Assembly: GCA_003557825.1 (NCBI GenBank)
Contig: PWNM01000529.1
Location: forward strand, 1-16,151
Source: Candidatus Hydrogenedentota bacterium
GTDB taxonomy: Bacteria > Hydrogenedentota > Hydrogenedentia > Hydrogenedentales > SLHB01
DNA: 16,151 nt
Direction: 5' to 3'
Part shown: piece after piece, positions 14,364 through 16,151 of the stretch
Numbering within the stretch: position 1 is the first letter of the stretch
How the letters are laid out: each line of letters begins with the position of its first letter
Notes under the pieces: generated by a model
The model's database searches: none
Seen by the model: the letters and a program-made list of their open reading frames with translations, nothing else
Told to the model about the DNA's origin: nothing
Position numbers and translations under genes: made by a program

Positions 14364-15431
14364 TCAACCGAAACCGCCCATCAATTGGCCCCAATGCCGC
14401 ATCTGGGTTCCCAAGGCAAAGGGGGATTCAAAGCCGGATGTTTTCACGGGGTATCTCTCGTTTAACCGAACGAACTCGACATGGCCGTCCATGTAGAGGA
14501 CATTGCTGCCGCCGGGCACGTGGTTGAAGCTGGCCACGCCGTCGTCTACCACGTTAAAGTGCATGTCGGTGCGGGCTCCCCAGGCGTCCCACATGACAGG
14601 AAGCGTGCTTTGGGACATCGCCCCGGCTGCCGGGTTGTTGATGTCGGTGATGAAGAACCGTTCGATGCCTTCGCGCATGTGGCGGTAGCCATCGGCCGGT
14701 AAGATGGACCCGTCATCGTCGCGCCAATCACTATCGGCCGGAACTTCCCCGGTATGGCTCCAGGGAAGCAGATCCGGAGGTATATCGCCGCGACCGCGGA
14801 TGGTCCAGTCTACGAGTGCGCGCATTTCGCCAAATGCGGGGACATTTGCCTGAAGCGCATCGTTCCAATAGACGATAACATCAGTGGGGAGTGCGCCCCA
14901 CATACCCACCATGGACGCCGCGTGGAGCAATTGGCTCTGCGTCCGTGTGGCCCATGGGAAGTAGTAATAGGACACGGGGTGGGAAAGGATAGCCGCCCGG
15001 CAGGCTTGTTCGATGGGTGAACTTCCCTGAATACTACGGATTTGCTCATCAATATCGTCCCAAAGACCGGCGCCCCATAATTGGCCATCGATCTCCCATT
15101 GGCGATCGGGTCGGGCATCGGACGGACAGATCATGATGTTTGGATCGTTCCAGTAATCGGGGTAGAGGTCGTCTGCCGGCAACCCCATAAGCCACCCAAT
15201 CCCTATGAGGTTCCAGTGTTGCCCATCGGGGAATCGGCCTCCCCGATCCTCAGCAGAGTACATCTTGAAAATGAGCCCAAACTGCTTTAGGTTGTTGGCG
15301 CAACTGGCACGGCGGGCCGCTTCGCGGGCGCGGGCCAGGGCCGGCAGCAGAATGGCCGCCAGAATGGCGATGATGGCAATCACCACCAACAGTTCGATGA
15401 GGGTGAACCCCCGTTTGTTTGATTTCGACAT
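14364..15431 (-). CDS. Prepilin-type cleavage/methylation domain protein with H-x-DG motif (pseudopilin-like), copy 2
   Basis: The 355-residue paralogue of copy 1 has a leader ending KRG with cleavage expected after G8, then the same FTLIELL helix. The helix and the following 25 residues are identical to copy 1, and the DNA there differs almost only at third positions. The middle varies moderately: IDEQIRSIQGSSPIEQ against IAEQVRSVQGGTPIEQ. The tail again has HVPGGSNVLYMDGHVEF and WGQLMGG. AGGAG lies seven bases before the ATG. It has its own promoter about 150 bases upstream and its own terminator, so the copies are separate transcription units rather than an operon. Recent tandem duplication or gene conversion is likely. 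Export by a type II secretion or type IV pilus-like system is expected from the N-terminus; the final function is unknown. Confidence 0.93.
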   Translation of the reverse strand: MSKSNKRGFTLIELLVVIAIIAILAAILLPALARAREAARRASCANNLKQFGLIFKMYSAEDRGGRFPDGQHWNLIGIGWLMGLPADDLYPDYWNDPNIMICPSDARPDRQWEIDGQLWGAGLWDDIDEQIRSIQGSSPIEQACRAAILSHPVSYYYFPWATRTQSQLLHAASMVGMWGALPTDVIVYWNDALQANVPAFGEMRALVDWTIRGRGDIPPDLLPWSHTGEVPADSDWRDDDGSILPADGYRHMREGIERFFITDINNPAAGAMSQSTLPVMWDAWGARTDMHFNVVDDGVASFNHVPGGSNVLYMDGHVEFVRLNERYPVKTSGFESPFALGTQMRHWGQLMGGFG

Positions 15432-15494
15432 GGTTGTCTCCTTGTTTTGAATGTTCCATAAGTCTCTTTGTCAGTATGTATCCGTATATGCCGT

Positions 15495-15503
15495 ATCACC
15501 TCC
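15495..15503 (-). promoter_or_regulatory. Strong Shine-Dalgarno sequence without a start codon in the copy 2 leader
   Basis: The minus strand reads GGAGGTGAT, nine bases complementary to the 16S rRNA 3' end. No ATG, GTG or TTG follows at translatable distance, and the real start is more than 60 bases away with its own AGGAG. It may be a ribosome stand-by or stabilising site, or chance. Confidence 0.35.
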
Positions 15504-15584
15504 CTTTGTCGCGATCTTTTCTTTGACCAAGTAAGTTTGGTAATGTAACGTAACTGAGTTTTACTTTGAGTATCGCGCGTAACC

Positions 15585-15613
15585 ATAATAATGCATGCGC
15601 TATGCTTTGTCAA
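15585..15613 (-). promoter_or_regulatory. Sigma70 promoter of pseudopilin copy 2
   Basis: On the minus strand TTGACA (15613-15608), a 17-base spacer, then TATTAT (15590-15585). GCATGC again occupies spacer positions 10-15, as in the copy 1 promoter. It predicts a leader of roughly 145 bases before the ATG at 15431. Confidence 0.82.
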
Positions 15614-15742
15614 GTCAGTTAAAATGATACGAAGCGGTGTCTAACGTAGTGGTTTGGCATGCGTAGTCATGCAGAGGAATGAAACAATAGCTAGGAGGCG
15701 TAAGGGACTATGATGATTAGATGAACCGAGGGGAATAGCACC
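15614..15742. other. Non-coding gap upstream of pseudopilin copy 2
   Basis: I see no gene. A further GCATGC lies at 15657-15662, 44 bases upstream of the copy 2 -35, and could be an extra binding site for whatever recognises the word in the promoters. A plus-strand AGGAGG at about 15694 is followed only by a four-codon frame. Confidence 0.3.
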
Positions 15743-15779
15743 AGAAAGATTACCCGCCCGGCGCTATCGCCGGGCGGGT
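15743..15779 (-). terminator. Intrinsic terminator of pseudopilin copy 3
   Basis: ACCCGCCCGGCG (15752-15763) and CGCCGGGCGGGT (15768-15779) form a perfect 12-pair GC-rich stem with a four-base loop. On the minus strand AATCTTTCT follows (15751-15743), a weak T tract. It lies 34 bases after the stop of the partial gene. Confidence 0.75.
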
Positions 15780-15813
15780 GGTGGAGGGAACGGAAAATGC
15801 CGGTATCGTTGGA

Positions 15814-16151
15814 TCAGCCTTGGCCGATTCGGGACTGAACCACATTTCCGTATAGGATGCCGTAATGGGTACCGCCTTCCGGATTGGGATCCAGCGGGAA
15901 TCGGTCGGACGGGTAGCGCATGAAGGATACGTGGCCGTCCATGTAGAGCACATTGGCGCCACCGGGGGTATGGTTGAACCGTGCTGTCGAACCCGTGGCG
16001 GCTCCTTCGGGTTGGTCCCATTCGTCGCCCGTGGACACCGACACGGAGTCAAACATGACGACGATGTTGGTTTGGGCCATGGCTCCGGCGGCGGGGTTGT
16101 TGATGTCGGTAATCATGAACCGTTCGACGCCCTCGCGAATCCGCATGAGGC
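15814..16151 (-). CDS. Pseudopilin-like H-x-DG protein, copy 3, C-terminal part (cut by right edge)
   Basis: Only the last 112 or so codons are inside the window; the frame stays open through the right edge, so the Met at 16146 is internal. MRIREGVERFMITDINNPAA aligns with HMREGIERFFITDINNPAA of the two complete paralogues, and FNHTPGGANVLYMDGHVSF repeats their His-DG motif with the same spacing. The segment between (VVMFDSVSVSTGDEWDQPEG) and the C-terminus (GILYGNVVQSRIGQG) differ clearly, so this is an older paralogue than copies 1 and 2. The prepilin signal is expected beyond the edge. A GC-rich hairpin follows the stop, as in the other copies. Confidence 0.9.
   Translation of the reverse strand, partial: LMRIREGVERFMITDINNPAAGAMAQTNIVVMFDSVSVSTGDEWDQPEGAATGSTARFNHTPGGANVLYMDGHVSFMRYPSDRFPLDPNPEGGTHYGILYGNVVQSRIGQG

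Overview
The window looks like chromosomal DNA of a Gram-negative bacterium of moderate GC content. Three tandem genes have a prepilin cleavage site and a C-terminal H-x-DG-type motif, and they lie near URO-D-family, GH99-like and Gfo/Idh/MocA genes. I associate that mix with Hydrogenedentota, Sumerlaeota, Lentisphaerota or Planctomycetota. This placement is inference from gene content; no rRNA or tRNA is visible. TGA ends several intact genes, so the standard code is in use.

Left part (1-3307). A minus-strand secreted nucleoside-hydrolase-like gene runs off the left edge and diverges from a plus-strand URO-D-family gene. Next comes a GH99/WbsX-like glycan-active protein whose signal-peptide start is separated from the body by an in-frame TGA. 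A 5-formyltetrahydrofolate cyclo-ligase gene follows immediately.

Middle (3313-8633). clpS-clpA form a minus-strand N-degron protease operon that converges on the cyclo-ligase gene. A CYTH-domain phosphohydrolase gene diverges from clpS and is followed by a PilB/GspE-type assembly ATPase.

Replication segment (8634-10949). dnaN stands without dnaA or recF beside it. It is flanked on both sides by AT-rich non-coding DNA carrying three perfect DnaA boxes, many near matches, and two local repeats (a 13-mer around the perfect boxes and a 10-mer). This is a strong candidate for oriC or for a DnaA-controlled dnaN locus.

Right part (10950-16151). A Gfo/Idh/MocA oxidoreductase and an NAD-dependent sugar epimerase form a plus-strand pair suited to sugar or polysaccharide metabolism. 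They converge on three tandem minus-strand pseudopilin-like genes, the last cut by the right edge. Each is followed by a strong hairpin terminator. The two complete ones have near-consensus sigma70 promoters (TTGACA, 17-base spacer) with GCATGC at the identical place in the spacer. The PilB-type ATPase upstream is a plausible motor for exporting or assembling such proteins, but that link is inference.
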